Assembly: GCA_965220855.1 (NCBI GenBank)
Contig: CBDCQY010000001.1
Coordinates: 1,612,001-1,676,000 of the forward strand
Length of the DNA stretch: 64,000 nt
Direction of reading: 5' to 3'
Source: Bin95 sp965220855
Lineage (GTDB): Bacteria; Pseudomonadota; Alphaproteobacteria; Bin95
Part shown: positions 27,301 through 36,147 of the stretch, piece after piece
Position numbering within the stretch: the stretch's first letter is position 1
Layout: each line of letters opens with the position of its first letter
The notes under the pieces: model-generated
What the model saw: only the letters and a program-made list of their open reading frames with translations
Told to the model about the DNA's origin: nothing
The model's database searches: none
Translations under genes and position numbers: made by a program

Positions 27301-28281
27301 TCAGGCGGCGCCGCGCACATGGGCGTAGTTCGCATTTGTGAACCAGAGCATGTAGTCCATATAGGTAGTCGGGGGATATTTTGGAGGGTCGTCGGGGCCG
27401 CAGCAGCTCGGCAGGCACACCATCTCATAGTCGATCGAGCAGTCGAAGAAGAAGGGGATGGCGTAGCGCTCGCGCCCGGAGCGGTTTCGCACCCGGTGCG
27501 GCGTCGAGAGGAAATGCTCATTGGTCCAGCGATGGCCCATATCGCCGATATTGACGATGAAGCAGTCCGGCTCCGAGGGCGCCTCCAGCCATTCGCCCGA
27601 AGGCAGCCGGATGGAAAGCCCGGGCACATCGGTGGTGGCGAGGATGGTCATGAAGGAGCTGTCGGTGTGCGGGGCCAGGCTGAACTGGTCCTCGTCGAAG
27701 CCCTCATGCGCGCCGTAGCGCGTGAGCCGCAGCGTGAATTGCGGATCGGCGAAGGCTTCGTCGAAGAAGTCCGGCGCCAGATCGAGCGCCCGCGCATAGA
27801 GCGGCAGCAGGCCCTTCGCCACCCCCTCAACCGCTGCGGCGTAGGCCAGCACCGTCTCGCGGAAGCCCGGCAGCGCCGCCTCGCGCGGCCAGCGGTTCAG
27901 CGGGCGGAAGCGCTTGCCCGCTGCCACGTCGGGATGGTCGGGAGCCAGCTCGCGCTTCAGAAAGAAAGCCTCGTTCAGGTTCGGCCGGTCGCCCTCATAG
28001 ATGCGCGAGGCGCGCGACACGCTGCCGCCATAGGGCATGTAGCCCACATTGTCGGGGCCGGCGCGCAGCGCCTCCTTGTCCTCGGGCGCGAGCGCGTGGA
28101 AGCGCCGCGCCTCCGCGAAGGCCGCATCGACCAGCGCGCGCGGCACGCCATGCCCCCGGAGATAGTAGAAGCCGACCTCGCGGCAGGCGTGGGAGAGCGC
28201 GGCGGCTGCGGCCTCCGCCGCCCCCGGCTCTCCCCGGCGGACGGGCGCGATATCGACGATCGGAATGGGCGATGCGGTCAT
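27301..28281 (-). CDS. isopenicillin N synthase-family 2OG-Fe(II) oxygenase
   Basis: A 326-aa non-haem iron oxygenase. The N-terminal DIOX_N-like domain contains IVDIAPVRRGEPGAAEAAAA and VGFYYLRGHGVPRALVDAAF. The iron site is HTD in LAPHTDSSFMTILATTDVPG with the distal His in STPHRVRNRSGRERYAIPFF, where the following Arg binds 2-oxoglutarate. The substrate is unknown. It is divergent from a VOC dioxygenase gene, suggesting a shared catabolic theme. Confidence 0.87.
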   Translation of the reverse strand: MTASPIPIVDIAPVRRGEPGAAEAAAAALSHACREVGFYYLRGHGVPRALVDAAFAEARRFHALAPEDKEALRAGPDNVGYMPYGGSVSRASRIYEGDRPNLNEAFFLKRELAPDHPDVAAGKRFRPLNRWPREAALPGFRETVLAYAAAVEGVAKGLLPLYARALDLAPDFFDEAFADPQFTLRLTRYGAHEGFDEDQFSLAPHTDSSFMTILATTDVPGLSIRLPSGEWLEAPSEPDCFIVNIGDMGHRWTNEHFLSTPHRVRNRSGRERYAIPFFFDCSIDYEMVCLPSCCGPDDPPKYPPTTYMDYMLWFTNANYAHVRGAA

Positions 28282-28363
28282 CTTGCTCTATCCTTTCCCC
28301 GTTCGGCCGGCGGCCATCCTCGGAGGCCGGCCCCCGGAATGCAAGCCGGAGAAGAGGGTTTTC

Positions 28364-29239
28364 ATGCCGACCGAGTCGCCGATCTGGCCCGCGCCGCTCG
28401 ACCATCTGCGCCTCGACAGCGACACGCCGGACCGGCTGGCGGACTTCTACGCCGACCTGCTGGGCTTCGAGCGCTTCGCGCTGCCGGACGGCGCGCTGCT
28501 GTTGCAGGGGCCGGAGCGCCGCCTGGTGATCGGCCGGGGCGAGCCGGGGGCGCGGCCCTATCACGGCTTCCGGCTCCGCGATGCGGCGCAGCTGGAGGCC
28601 GTGCGGGCCTTCATCGCGGCCAGGGGCGTCAATATGGAGCCCTCGCCCTCGCCGGTCTTCGGCCCCGACGCGGTGGCGGTGCGCGATCCGGACGGCTGGC
28701 TGTCCGTGTTCGGCCTGCCGGCGCCGGGCCTGCCCTCCATCCGCACCGTCAATGGCGCGCCGGGCCGCAGCTACACCGCCCGCCTGCAGCATGTCGTGGT
28801 GGCGAGCCGCGAACTGAACCGCATGATGCGCTGGTATGAGGATGTGCTGGGCTTCGTCGCGTCGGACTATGTGCTGGCGGACATGGCGGACCCCGCCTCG
28901 CGCCGGGTGGCTTTCTACCGCTCGGACGAGGAGCATCACAGCTTCGCCGTCTTCGCCGCCTCCGAGAACCGGGCGGACCACCACGCCTACGAGACCGGCG
29001 GCTGGACCGACATCCGGGACTGGGCCGACCATCTCTCGCATCATGGCGCGAAGATCTGGTGGGGTCCCGGCCGGCACGGCCCCGGCAACAATCTGTTCTT
29101 CATGATCCGCGACCCGCATGGCGACCAGATCGAGCTCTCGGCGGAGCTCGAGCGGATGCCGCGCCATGCGACGCCGCGTCTCTGGCCGGCAGAGGAGCGC
29201 ACGCTCAATCTCTGGGGTCCCGGATGGATGCGCGATTAG
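28364..29239 (+). CDS. two-domain VOC (extradiol dioxygenase-like) protein
   Basis: A 291-aa protein with two vicinal-oxygen-chelate halves: LDHLRLDSDTPDRLADFYAD for the first and ARLQHVVVASRELNRMMRWY for the second. The second half has metal-type residues: His in LQHVVV, His in EEHHSFAVFA and Glu in GDQIELSAE. That matches catechol 2,3-dioxygenase-like enzymes. The start at 28364 was chosen over an upstream extension because it gives MPTESPIWPAPLDHLRL. A carbonic anhydrase gene follows after 18 bases. Confidence 0.78.
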   Translation: MPTESPIWPAPLDHLRLDSDTPDRLADFYADLLGFERFALPDGALLLQGPERRLVIGRGEPGARPYHGFRLRDAAQLEAVRAFIAARGVNMEPSPSPVFGPDAVAVRDPDGWLSVFGLPAPGLPSIRTVNGAPGRSYTARLQHVVVASRELNRMMRWYEDVLGFVASDYVLADMADPASRRVAFYRSDEEHHSFAVFAASENRADHHAYETGGWTDIRDWADHLSHHGAKIWWGPGRHGPGNNLFFMIRDPHGDQIELSAELERMPRHATPRLWPAEERTLNLWGPGWMRD

Positions 29240-29257
29240 CGCTCTCAAGGTGAAACG

Positions 29258-29884
29258 ATGACGACATTCCCGGAGTCCCTGCTGGCGGGCTACCGCTCCT
29301 TCCGGGGCGGGCGCCTGGTCGGCGAACGGGACCGCTACCGCCGGCTCGCCGAAGAGGGGCAGCGGCCGACAGCGATGGCGATCGCCTGCTGCGACTCGCG
29401 CGCCGCGCCGGAGACGATCTTCGACGCCGGGCCGGGCGAGCTGTTCGTGCTGCGCAATGTCGCCAACCTGGTCCCGCCCCCGGACGCCGGGGACGCCAGC
29501 GTGTCGTCGGCGCTCGAATTCGCGGTGCTGGGTCTCGGGGTGCAGCACATACTCGTGCTCGGCCATGCGCGCTGCGGCGGCGTCCAGGCGGCGCTCGCCA
29601 CCGGGGCGGAGCCGCTCTCGCCGGGCGATCATGTCGGCAAGTGGAAGACGCTGCTCGAACCCGCCGCCCGAACGCTCCCCGCCGGCCTTTCGGCTGCGGA
29701 GCGCCAGACGGCGCTCGAACGGGCCTCGATCCGCCGGTCGCTCGCCAATCTGCGCGGCTTTCCCTTTGTCGCGAGCCTGGAAGAGCGGGGCGAACTCGCC
29801 CTGCACGGCGCCTGGTTCGACATCGCGACGGGCGAACTCTGGCTCATGGACGCCCGGACGGGGGCGTTCTCGCGCGCGGAATAG
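29258..29884 (+). CDS. beta-class carbonic anhydrase
   Basis: A 208-aa zinc enzyme interconverting CO2 and bicarbonate. The zinc and dyad residues are in CCDSRAAPETIFDAGPGELF (Cys, Asp-Arg) and VLGHARCGGVQAAL (His and Cys). The length and the core FVLRNVANLVPPPD are standard. It lies 18 bases after the VOC gene on the same strand and converges on rpoH with a 9-base gap. Confidence 0.93.
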   Translation: MTTFPESLLAGYRSFRGGRLVGERDRYRRLAEEGQRPTAMAIACCDSRAAPETIFDAGPGELFVLRNVANLVPPPDAGDASVSSALEFAVLGLGVQHILVLGHARCGGVQAALATGAEPLSPGDHVGKWKTLLEPAARTLPAGLSAAERQTALERASIRRSLANLRGFPFVASLEERGELALHGAWFDIATGELWLMDARTGAFSRAE

Positions 29885-29893
29885 GCCCGCCGC

Positions 29894-30817
29894 TCAGGCG
29901 GTGGCGGCGCCGAGCGCGCGCTCGGCGCGGATGCGCTCGTCCGCGACCGCCTTGCGGATGGCGCGCTGCAGCTTCTCGAAGGCCCGCACCTCGATCTGGC
30001 GCACCCGCTCGCGGCTCACGCCGAACTCGCGGCTGAGGTCCTCGAGCGTCGCGGGCTTCTCCTGCAGGCGCCGCCCGGCGAGGATGCGCCGCTCGCGGTC
30101 GTTCAGCACCTGCATCGCGTCGGCCAGCATCCGCCGGCGCTGCTCGAACTCCTCGCGTTCGCCGAAGCGCTCCTCCTGGCTCTGCTCGTCATCCACCAGC
30201 CAGTCCTGCCACTCGCCCTCGCCATCGACGCGGCGAGGCGCGTTCAGCGAGCGGTCGGGCGAGCCGAGGCGGCGGTTCATCTGCACCACCTCGTCTTCCG
30301 AGACCTTGAGCTCGGCGGCGATCTTGCTGACATGCTCCGGCGAGAGGTCGCCCTCTTCGATCGCCTGCAGGTTGTTCTTCATGCGGCGCAGGTTGAAAAA
30401 CAGCTTCTTCTGCGCGGCGGTGGTGCCGATCTTCACCAGCGACCAGGAATGCAGGATATATTCGTGGATCGAGGCGCGAATCCACCACATCGCATAGGTG
30501 GCGAGCCGGAAGCCGCGCTCGGGATCGAAGCGCTTGACCGCCTGCATCATGCCGACATTGCCCTCGGAGATCAGCTCGCTGACCGGCAGGCCGTAGCCGC
30601 GATAGCCCATGGCGATGCGCGCCACCAGGCGCAGATGGCTGGTGACCAGACGGTGCGCCGCCTCCACATCCTGATGCTCGACCCAGCGCTTGGCCAGCAT
30701 GTATTCCTCCTCCTGTTCCAGCATCGGGAACTGGCGGATTTCATGCAGGTAGCGCGCGAGATTGCCCTCGCCGCCGGGAACCGGCAGCCTGGCGCTGGCA
30801 ATCGCATTTTCGGGCAT
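29894..30817 (-). CDS. rpoH: heat-shock sigma factor RpoH (sigma-32)
   Basis: A 307-aa sigma-70-family protein that directs RNA polymerase to heat-shock promoters. Region 2 is SELISEGNVGMMQAVKRFDP with GFRLATYAMWWIRASIHEYI. The RpoH box region QKKLFFNLRRMK is present. Region 4 is LEDLSREFGVSRERVRQIEV. The last residues (ERALGAATA) are ordinary. GGAGGGG sits before the ATG. A promoter candidate lies inside the end of the upstream rluD gene. Confidence 0.94.
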   Translation of the reverse strand: MPENAIASARLPVPGGEGNLARYLHEIRQFPMLEQEEEYMLAKRWVEHQDVEAAHRLVTSHLRLVARIAMGYRGYGLPVSELISEGNVGMMQAVKRFDPERGFRLATYAMWWIRASIHEYILHSWSLVKIGTTAAQKKLFFNLRRMKNNLQAIEEGDLSPEHVSKIAAELKVSEDEVVQMNRRLGSPDRSLNAPRRVDGEGEWQDWLVDDEQSQEERFGEREEFEQRRRMLADAMQVLNDRERRILAGRRLQEKPATLEDLSREFGVSRERVRQIEVRAFEKLQRAIRKAVADERIRAERALGAATA

Positions 30818-30842
30818 GATCGAACCCCTCCGATAACTGTTT

Positions 30843-30871
30843 CATATAGGCGCTCGGCCTCAGCGATTCAA
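30843..30871 (-). promoter_or_regulatory. candidate sigma-70 promoter for rpoH
   Basis: Minus strand TTGAAT (30871-30866), 17 bases, TATATG (30848-30843), 26 bases upstream of the ATG. The -35 overlaps the 3' end of rluD. The CTTGAA core also resembles a heat-shock -35 element, but no matching CCCCAT-type -10 is visible at the right distance. Confidence 0.45.
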
Positions 30872-31786
30872 GGCGCGCAGCCTGTCCTCCAGCGCCCGGA
30901 AGTCTTCCGGTGGGGCGCTTTCGAAGTCGAGTTCCGCGCCGGTCTCCGGATGGCGGAAACCCAGCCGGAAGGCGTGCAGCGCCTGGCGCGGAAACTCCGG
31001 CAGGCCGCGCCGGCGGCGGCCGTAGAGCGGGTCGCCGATCAGCGCATGGCCGATATGGGCCAGATGCACCCGCACCTGATGCGTGCGGCCGGTCTCCAGG
31101 CGGCAGCGGACCCTGGCCGCGTCGGTCCCGAAGGCGGCCTCGACGCGGTAATGCGTCACCGCCTCGCGCCCCCGCTCGACCGCCGCCATGCGCTTGCGAT
31201 GGCGCGGGTCGCGCCCGATCGGCGCCTCGATGCGGCCCTCCCCCGACGCCGGCAGGCCCTGCACCAGCGCCAGATAGCCGCGCTCGATGGCGTGGGCGTC
31301 GAACAGCGCGCGGAGGCCCCGATGCGCCGCTTCGGTCTTCGCCGCCACCAGCAGCCCGGAGGTGTCCTTGTCGAGGCGATGGACGATGCCAGGCCTGGCG
31401 ACGCCGCCGATGCCGGCGAGGCCGGGGCCGCAATGCCAGAGCAGGGCGTTCACCAGCGTGCCGCCGGCATGGCCGGGCGCGGGATGCGCCACCATGCCGG
31501 CCGGCTTGTCGATGACGATCAGATGCGCATCCTCATGCAGGATGGCGAGCGGGATTTCCTCGGCCTCCGGCTCCGCCGGGACCGGCGGCGGCACGCGCAC
31601 CCGGTAGCGCTGCCCGGCCACCGCCTTGCGCCCCGACGGGCAGACCCGCCCCTCGGCGATGAGCGCCTGCAGGCGGGCGCGGGAGAGCGCCGGGATGGCG
31701 CGGGCCAGCATCCGGTCCAGCCGCTCGCCATCGGCTTCCGGCGGCGCGATCGCCTCATGGATGTCGTCCTCGTCCGTCTCGGTCAC
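30860..31786 (-). CDS. rluD: RluA-family 23S rRNA pseudouridine synthase
   Basis: A 308-aa enzyme isomerising uridines in 23S rRNA. It has an N-terminal S4 domain (RLDRMLARAIPALSRARLQA) and the catalytic aspartate in GIVHRLDKDTSGLLVAAKT, followed by LETGRTHQVRVHLAHIGHAL. I chose a GTG at 31786 since the frame is open upstream but only this start gives the acidic MTETDEDDIHEAI lead-in typical of alphaproteobacterial homologues. The choice among RluD, RluC and RluA is by general likeness. It precedes rpoH on the same strand, an arrangement common in Alphaproteobacteria. Confidence 0.9.
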   Translation of the reverse strand: MTETDEDDIHEAIAPPEADGERLDRMLARAIPALSRARLQALIAEGRVCPSGRKAVAGQRYRVRVPPPVPAEPEAEEIPLAILHEDAHLIVIDKPAGMVAHPAPGHAGGTLVNALLWHCGPGLAGIGGVARPGIVHRLDKDTSGLLVAAKTEAAHRGLRALFDAHAIERGYLALVQGLPASGEGRIEAPIGRDPRHRKRMAAVERGREAVTHYRVEAAFGTDAARVRCRLETGRTHQVRVHLAHIGHALIGDPLYGRRRRGLPEFPRQALHAFRLGFRHPETGAELDFESAPPEDFRALEDRLRALNR

Positions 31787-31864
31787 GGGAGAGCCTGCCT
31801 TTCGCTGCTGACGCTCGCATCCGAATGTGGCAAATCCACGGCGCGGACAGAGCGGAGCGTGGAG

Positions 31865-32152
31865 ATGCAGGCCATGGCCCTCAAGGCCCTCGTCATCGGC
31901 ATGGGCGTGCTCATCGTCATCGGGCTGGCGGTGGTGATCGTCACCATCGCCAGCCGGTCGCTGGAGCCGGAGGCCGCGAGCGAGACCCGCTGGCGGCTGC
32001 CGCCGGGGGCCGAGATCGCCGGCTGGCGGCTGGCCGGGAGCGATCTGGTGGTGCGCCTCGACCGGGAGGGCGCGGTGTCCTTCTGGACCTTCGACCGCCG
32101 GTCGGGTCAGCGCCGGGGCGAGATCGTGCTGGAGTCGGACCCGGCGCCATAG
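31865..32152 (+). CDS. small single-pass membrane protein (DUF6476-like)
   Basis: A 95-aa protein with one N-terminal helix (ALVIGMGVLIVIGLAVVIV) followed by a short soluble part containing WRLPPGAEIAGWRLAGSDLV. It resembles an alphaproteobacterial family of unknown function found next to rluD. The ATG at 31865 has GGAG 7 bases upstream. Its last 46 bases overlap the end of the HyuB gene on the other strand. Confidence 0.7.
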   Translation: MQAMALKALVIGMGVLIVIGLAVVIVTIASRSLEPEAASETRWRLPPGAEIAGWRLAGSDLVVRLDREGAVSFWTFDRRSGQRRGEIVLESDPAP

Positions 32153-33795
32153 TCGCGTTCGGCGGCTTCCGGGCTGACCAGCCCCCGGCGCAGGTCCTTG
32201 GCCAGCGCCGCCGGATCGCGCGCCGCAGGCTCGCCCAGGCCGCCGCCGCCCGGCATCTCGACGATCAGCCGGTCGCCTTCGGGAACCACCTGGAAGCCCT
32301 TGTTGCGCAGCGTCTTGCCGGAGGCGAGCCGCACCCGCCCGAGCGCGCCCGGCCCGCCGCCGCCGCGCCCGCGCGCCGCATGCACGGTGCGCTCGAAGGT
32401 GGCGTAGATGCCGAAGGGCGCGCCCTCGCGGTTCTCGACCTCGATGGTCTGGCCGAGGCCGCCGCGCATCCGGCCGGGTCCGCCGCTGTCCGGGCGCAAT
32501 TCCTTCTTCCAGAACACCAGCGGCGTGATCGCCTCGGTCGCCTCGACCGGCACATTGCGCACGCCGGAGGGAAAGGGCGTCGCCGAGAGGCCGTCCAGGC
32601 CGGGCCGCGCGCCGGCGCCGCCGGAATGGAAGCTCATGATCTGGAAGGCGGTCGATTGCGCGCCGGCCCGCGCCGTGATGCCCTGCCCCGCGCCGAGACG
32701 CAGCGTCCAGAGCGCCGAGCAGCCCTCCGCCGGCACCCGGTCGGGGATCGCCTGCCAGAGGCAGCCGAACACCACATCGGGCAGCATGTGGCCGATATTG
32801 GAGCGCGCATAGACGGCCGCCGGATGCGGCGGGTTGAGGATGCAGTTCTCGGGCGCCGTCACCCGAATGGCGTCGAGCGCGCCCGCATTGTTGGGCAAGG
32901 TCGGCGCCACGACGCATTTCACGCCGAAGCTGGTATAGGCGATGGTGTAGCAGAGCGGACAGTTGATGCCGAAGTCGGAGAGGCCCGACGTGCCGTCGAA
33001 ATCGACCTCGATCGCGCCGTCGCCGACCGTCAGCCGCGCCACCAGCTCCACCTCGCGGTCGAAGCCGTCGATGGTCATGGCGTGGCTCCAGCTGCCGCGC
33101 GGCAGGGCGCGGATCGCCTCGGCCATCGCCTCACGGCTGCTGTCGATGATGAAGTCGGCCAGCCGCGAGAGGTCTTCCAGGGCGTATTCGTCCATCATGG
33201 CCAGCAGCCGGGCGCCGCCGGTGTCGTTGCAGGCGGCGAGCGCATAGAGGTCGCCGATCACCATGCGCGGCTCGCGCACATTGGCGCGCACCATCTCCAG
33301 GAACCACTCGTTGACGCGCCCGGCCTCGGCGAAGGGCATCAGCGGCACGAACAGCCCTTCCTGATAGACCTGCCGGGCGTCCGGCCCCTGGCCGAGGCCG
33401 CCGACATCGACGACATGGCTGGTGGAGGCGAACAGCGCCACGATGCGGCCCTCGCGGAAGGTCGGCGAGACGACGGTGAAGTCGTTGAGATGGCCGGTGC
33501 CCTTCCAGGGATCGTTGGTGATGAAGACATCGCCCTCCCGCATGGTCTCGGTCGGAAACTTCTCGATGAAATGGCCGACGGCGAGCGCCATGGAGTTGAC
33601 ATGGCCGGGCGTGCCGGTGACCGCCTGGGCCAGCATCCGCCCCTGGAGGTCGAAGACGCCGGCGGAGATGTCGCCGGCCTCGCGCGCCGAGGTCGAGAAG
33701 GCGGTGCGCACCAGCGTCTGCGCCTGCTCCTCCACCACCGACAGAAGCCGGCTCCACATCACCTGATGTCGCACCGCATCGAAAGCCTCGGTCAT
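32107..33795 (-). CDS. hyuB: hydantoinase B / oxoprolinase family protein
   Basis: A 562-aa HyuB subunit. Typical blocks are RTAFSTSAREAGDISAGVFD, TPGHVNSMALAVGHFIEKFP, VFITNDPWKGTGHLNDFTVV and GGAGARPGLDGLSATPFPSG. With HyuA it forms an ATP-dependent amidohydrolase acting on hydantoins, oxoproline or related lactams, or in other members an acetone-type carboxylase. The ATG at 33795 overlaps the stop of a tiny upstream ORF by 4 bases. The C-terminus converges on the small membrane protein gene. Confidence 0.88.
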   Translation of the reverse strand: MTEAFDAVRHQVMWSRLLSVVEEQAQTLVRTAFSTSAREAGDISAGVFDLQGRMLAQAVTGTPGHVNSMALAVGHFIEKFPTETMREGDVFITNDPWKGTGHLNDFTVVSPTFREGRIVALFASTSHVVDVGGLGQGPDARQVYQEGLFVPLMPFAEAGRVNEWFLEMVRANVREPRMVIGDLYALAACNDTGGARLLAMMDEYALEDLSRLADFIIDSSREAMAEAIRALPRGSWSHAMTIDGFDREVELVARLTVGDGAIEVDFDGTSGLSDFGINCPLCYTIAYTSFGVKCVVAPTLPNNAGALDAIRVTAPENCILNPPHPAAVYARSNIGHMLPDVVFGCLWQAIPDRVPAEGCSALWTLRLGAGQGITARAGAQSTAFQIMSFHSGGAGARPGLDGLSATPFPSGVRNVPVEATEAITPLVFWKKELRPDSGGPGRMRGGLGQTIEVENREGAPFGIYATFERTVHAARGRGGGGPGALGRVRLASGKTLRNKGFQVVPEGDRLIVEMPGGGGLGEPAARDPAALAKDLRRGLVSPEAAERDYGAGSDSSTISPRR

Positions 33796-33908
33796 CGCCC
33801 CATCCCCCTTTCGTCCCGCTCCCACGCCTGTTCGACCCGCTCGCTTTCCCCCGCCGCCGCCAGCCGGGCGAGCGCTTCGTCGTCCAGTCTGAAGGCGCTG
33901 GCGTTCAT
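33792..33908 (-). CDS. 38-codon ORF coupled between hyuA and hyuB
   Basis: An ATG-to-TGA frame of 38 codons with start and stop each overlapping its neighbours by an ATGA. It reads FRLDDEALARLAAAGESERV followed by an acidic-basic tail. This arrangement fills the gap between hyuA and hyuB exactly and would let ribosomes pass from one to the next. I do not recognise the product; it may be a small helix, or serve mainly to couple translation. Confidence 0.55.
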   Translation of the reverse strand: MNASAFRLDDEALARLAAAGESERVEQAWERDERGMGR

Positions 33909-35989
33909 GCGGGGCCGGTCCTTGTCAGCAGCAGGGCGCCGGAGGCGGCGACGGCGAGGTCGAAGCCGGCGGGGACCACCGTGGCCGTCTCATCCTCCAC
34001 CACCACCGCCGGGCCGGCAAGCCGCGCGCCGGGGGCGAGGTCCGCCCGGCGATGGATGGCGGCCTCCACCGGCCGGCCCGACTCCGTGTCGTAGAGCATC
34101 CGCTTTCCGACCGGCGGGGGCGCATCGCTGGCCGGCGGGTCGGCCTCCTGCCCGGGCAGCCGGTCGGCAGCGCCGAGCGCAAGGCTCCAGGACATCGCCT
34201 CCACCTCCAGCGCCGGGATGGTGCGGCCGTAGAGCCGGCGATAGGCCTCGTCGAAGCGGCGGCGATAGTCTTCCGCATCGGCGCGCGCCGGCAGTTCGAC
34301 CGCGATCTCATGGCCCTGGCCGCGATAGCGCATGAAGCCGGTGCGCACCTCCTCCAGCGCCGCGTCGGGCGCGCCGAGCCGCACCACCGCCTCGGCCTCG
34401 GCGCGCATCTCCGCGAACAGCCCGTCCACCGGGGCGGGCGCGAAATTGTCGAGCGCGACGAAACGCGAGCGCACCACCTCATAGGCGATCGGCGCGGAGA
34501 GAAAGCCGATGGCCGAGCCGACCCCGGCGCCCTCGGGCACAACCACGCGCGCGATGCCGAGCTTGGCGGCCAGCCGCGCGGCGTGCAGCGGGGCCGCGCC
34601 GCCGAAGGCGATCAGCGCGCGCCCCTCCAGCGGCTTGCCGCTCTCGATGGCGTGCACGCGCGCGGCGTTGGCCATGGTCTCATCGACGATCTCGCTGACG
34701 CCGGCGGCGGCCGTCGCGGCCTCCATGGAAAGCGGCGCCGCGATGTCGCGCTCCAGCGCGCGACGCGCGGCGTCGGCGTCCAGCGCCATGGTTCCGCCGG
34801 CGAAGCGGTCCGGGTCGATGCGCCCGAGCATCAGGTCGGCGTCGGTAACCGTGGGCGCGCCGCCGCCGCGCCCGTAGCAGGCCGGGCCTGGATCGGCGCC
34901 GGCGCTGTCCGGGCCGACGGCGATGCGCCTGAGCGCGTCGGTGCGCGCGATCGAGCCGCCGCCCGCCCCGATCTCGACCATCTCGATGGCCGGGATGCGC
35001 AGCGGCAGGCCGCTGCCCTTGAGAAAGCGGTAATGCCGCGCGACCTCGAAATTGCGCGACAGTTGCGGGCGATAGCCGTCGATCAGGCAGATCTTGGCCG
35101 TGGTGCCGCCCATGTCGAAGGAGAGCGCCGCCTCCAGCCCGTGGGCGGCGGCGACATTGCGCGCCAGCACCGCGCCGCCGGCCGGCCCCGACTCGACCAG
35201 GCGGATCGGGAAGCGCCGCGCCGTCTCCACCGTCGTCACCGCGCCGCTCGACATGGTGAGCAGCAGCGGGCAGGCGAGGCCGCGCGCGCGGAGCGCCGCC
35301 TCCAGCCGGCCGACATAGCCGGCGATCAGCGGGCGCACATAGGCGTTGGCGACGGTGGTCGAGAGCCGGTCGTATTCGCGGATCTCGGGCGAGACCTCCG
35401 AGGAGAGGCAGATGGTGGCGTCGGGCAGTTCGCGCGCCAGGATGGCGGCGGCGCGGCGCTCATGGCCGTCGTCCACATAGGAGTGCAGGAAGCCGATGGC
35501 GACCGCCTCGACGCCCTCGGCGCGCAGGAAGGCGCCATGGGCGGCGACCGCGGCCTCGTCCAGCGCCAGCAGCACCGAGCCGTCGGCCGCCAGGCGCTCC
35601 GGCACGCCGAGGCGCCATTCGCGCGGCGCCAGCGGCTCCGGGCGCACCATATGCAGATCGTACTGCTCGAAGCGGTGCTCATAGGCCATCTCGATGGAGT
35701 CGCGGAAGCCCTCGGTGGTCAGCAGCGCCGTCCGCGCGCCCTTGCGCTCGATCAGCGCATTGGTGGCGAGCGTGGTGCCGTGAATGACCAGATCGACCGC
35801 CTCGGGCGCGAGGCCGGCCCGCGCCAGCGCCATGTCGATCCCGTCCAGCACCCCGGCCTCCGGCGCGTCCGGCGTGGTCGGCGCCTTGGCCGACACCCGC
35901 CCGCCGGCATGGTCGATCACGACATCGGTAAACGTGCCGCCGACATCGACCCCGATGCGGCAGCGGATGGCATGGTTTCGTGTTGTCAT
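33905..35989 (-). CDS. hyuA: hydantoinase A / oxoprolinase family protein
   Basis: A 694-aa HyuA subunit with an actin-like ATPase fold: N-terminal phosphate loop IGVDVGGTFTDVVIDHAGG, STTVANAYVRPLIAGYVGRL, ALSFDMGGTTAKICLIDGY, and GAGGGSIARTDALRRIAVGP in the central domain. It pairs with HyuB in ATP-dependent ring opening of hydantoins or 5-oxoproline, or in carboxylation of small ketones in some relatives; substrate not determined. No strong ribosome-binding site is seen before the ATG at 35989. Confidence 0.9.
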   Translation of the reverse strand: MTTRNHAIRCRIGVDVGGTFTDVVIDHAGGRVSAKAPTTPDAPEAGVLDGIDMALARAGLAPEAVDLVIHGTTLATNALIERKGARTALLTTEGFRDSIEMAYEHRFEQYDLHMVRPEPLAPREWRLGVPERLAADGSVLLALDEAAVAAHGAFLRAEGVEAVAIGFLHSYVDDGHERRAAAILARELPDATICLSSEVSPEIREYDRLSTTVANAYVRPLIAGYVGRLEAALRARGLACPLLLTMSSGAVTTVETARRFPIRLVESGPAGGAVLARNVAAAHGLEAALSFDMGGTTAKICLIDGYRPQLSRNFEVARHYRFLKGSGLPLRIPAIEMVEIGAGGGSIARTDALRRIAVGPDSAGADPGPACYGRGGGAPTVTDADLMLGRIDPDRFAGGTMALDADAARRALERDIAAPLSMEAATAAAGVSEIVDETMANAARVHAIESGKPLEGRALIAFGGAAPLHAARLAAKLGIARVVVPEGAGVGSAIGFLSAPIAYEVVRSRFVALDNFAPAPVDGLFAEMRAEAEAVVRLGAPDAALEEVRTGFMRYRGQGHEIAVELPARADAEDYRRRFDEAYRRLYGRTIPALEVEAMSWSLALGAADRLPGQEADPPASDAPPPVGKRMLYDTESGRPVEAAIHRRADLAPGARLAGPAVVVEDETATVVPAGFDLAVAASGALLLTRTGPA

Positions 35990-36147
35990 ATCTATATCGC
36001 AGCAGGCCCTGGCGGCCCCGACCGGGAAGCTCCGTCATCCTATCGCCGACGCCACCGCCCGCCGGCCGCGCCCCGAAAGCCTTACGCCCGCGCCCCGCAA
36101 CGCGCAAGCCGCTCCCCATTACAGTACATCACTCCGACGGCTGCCCC

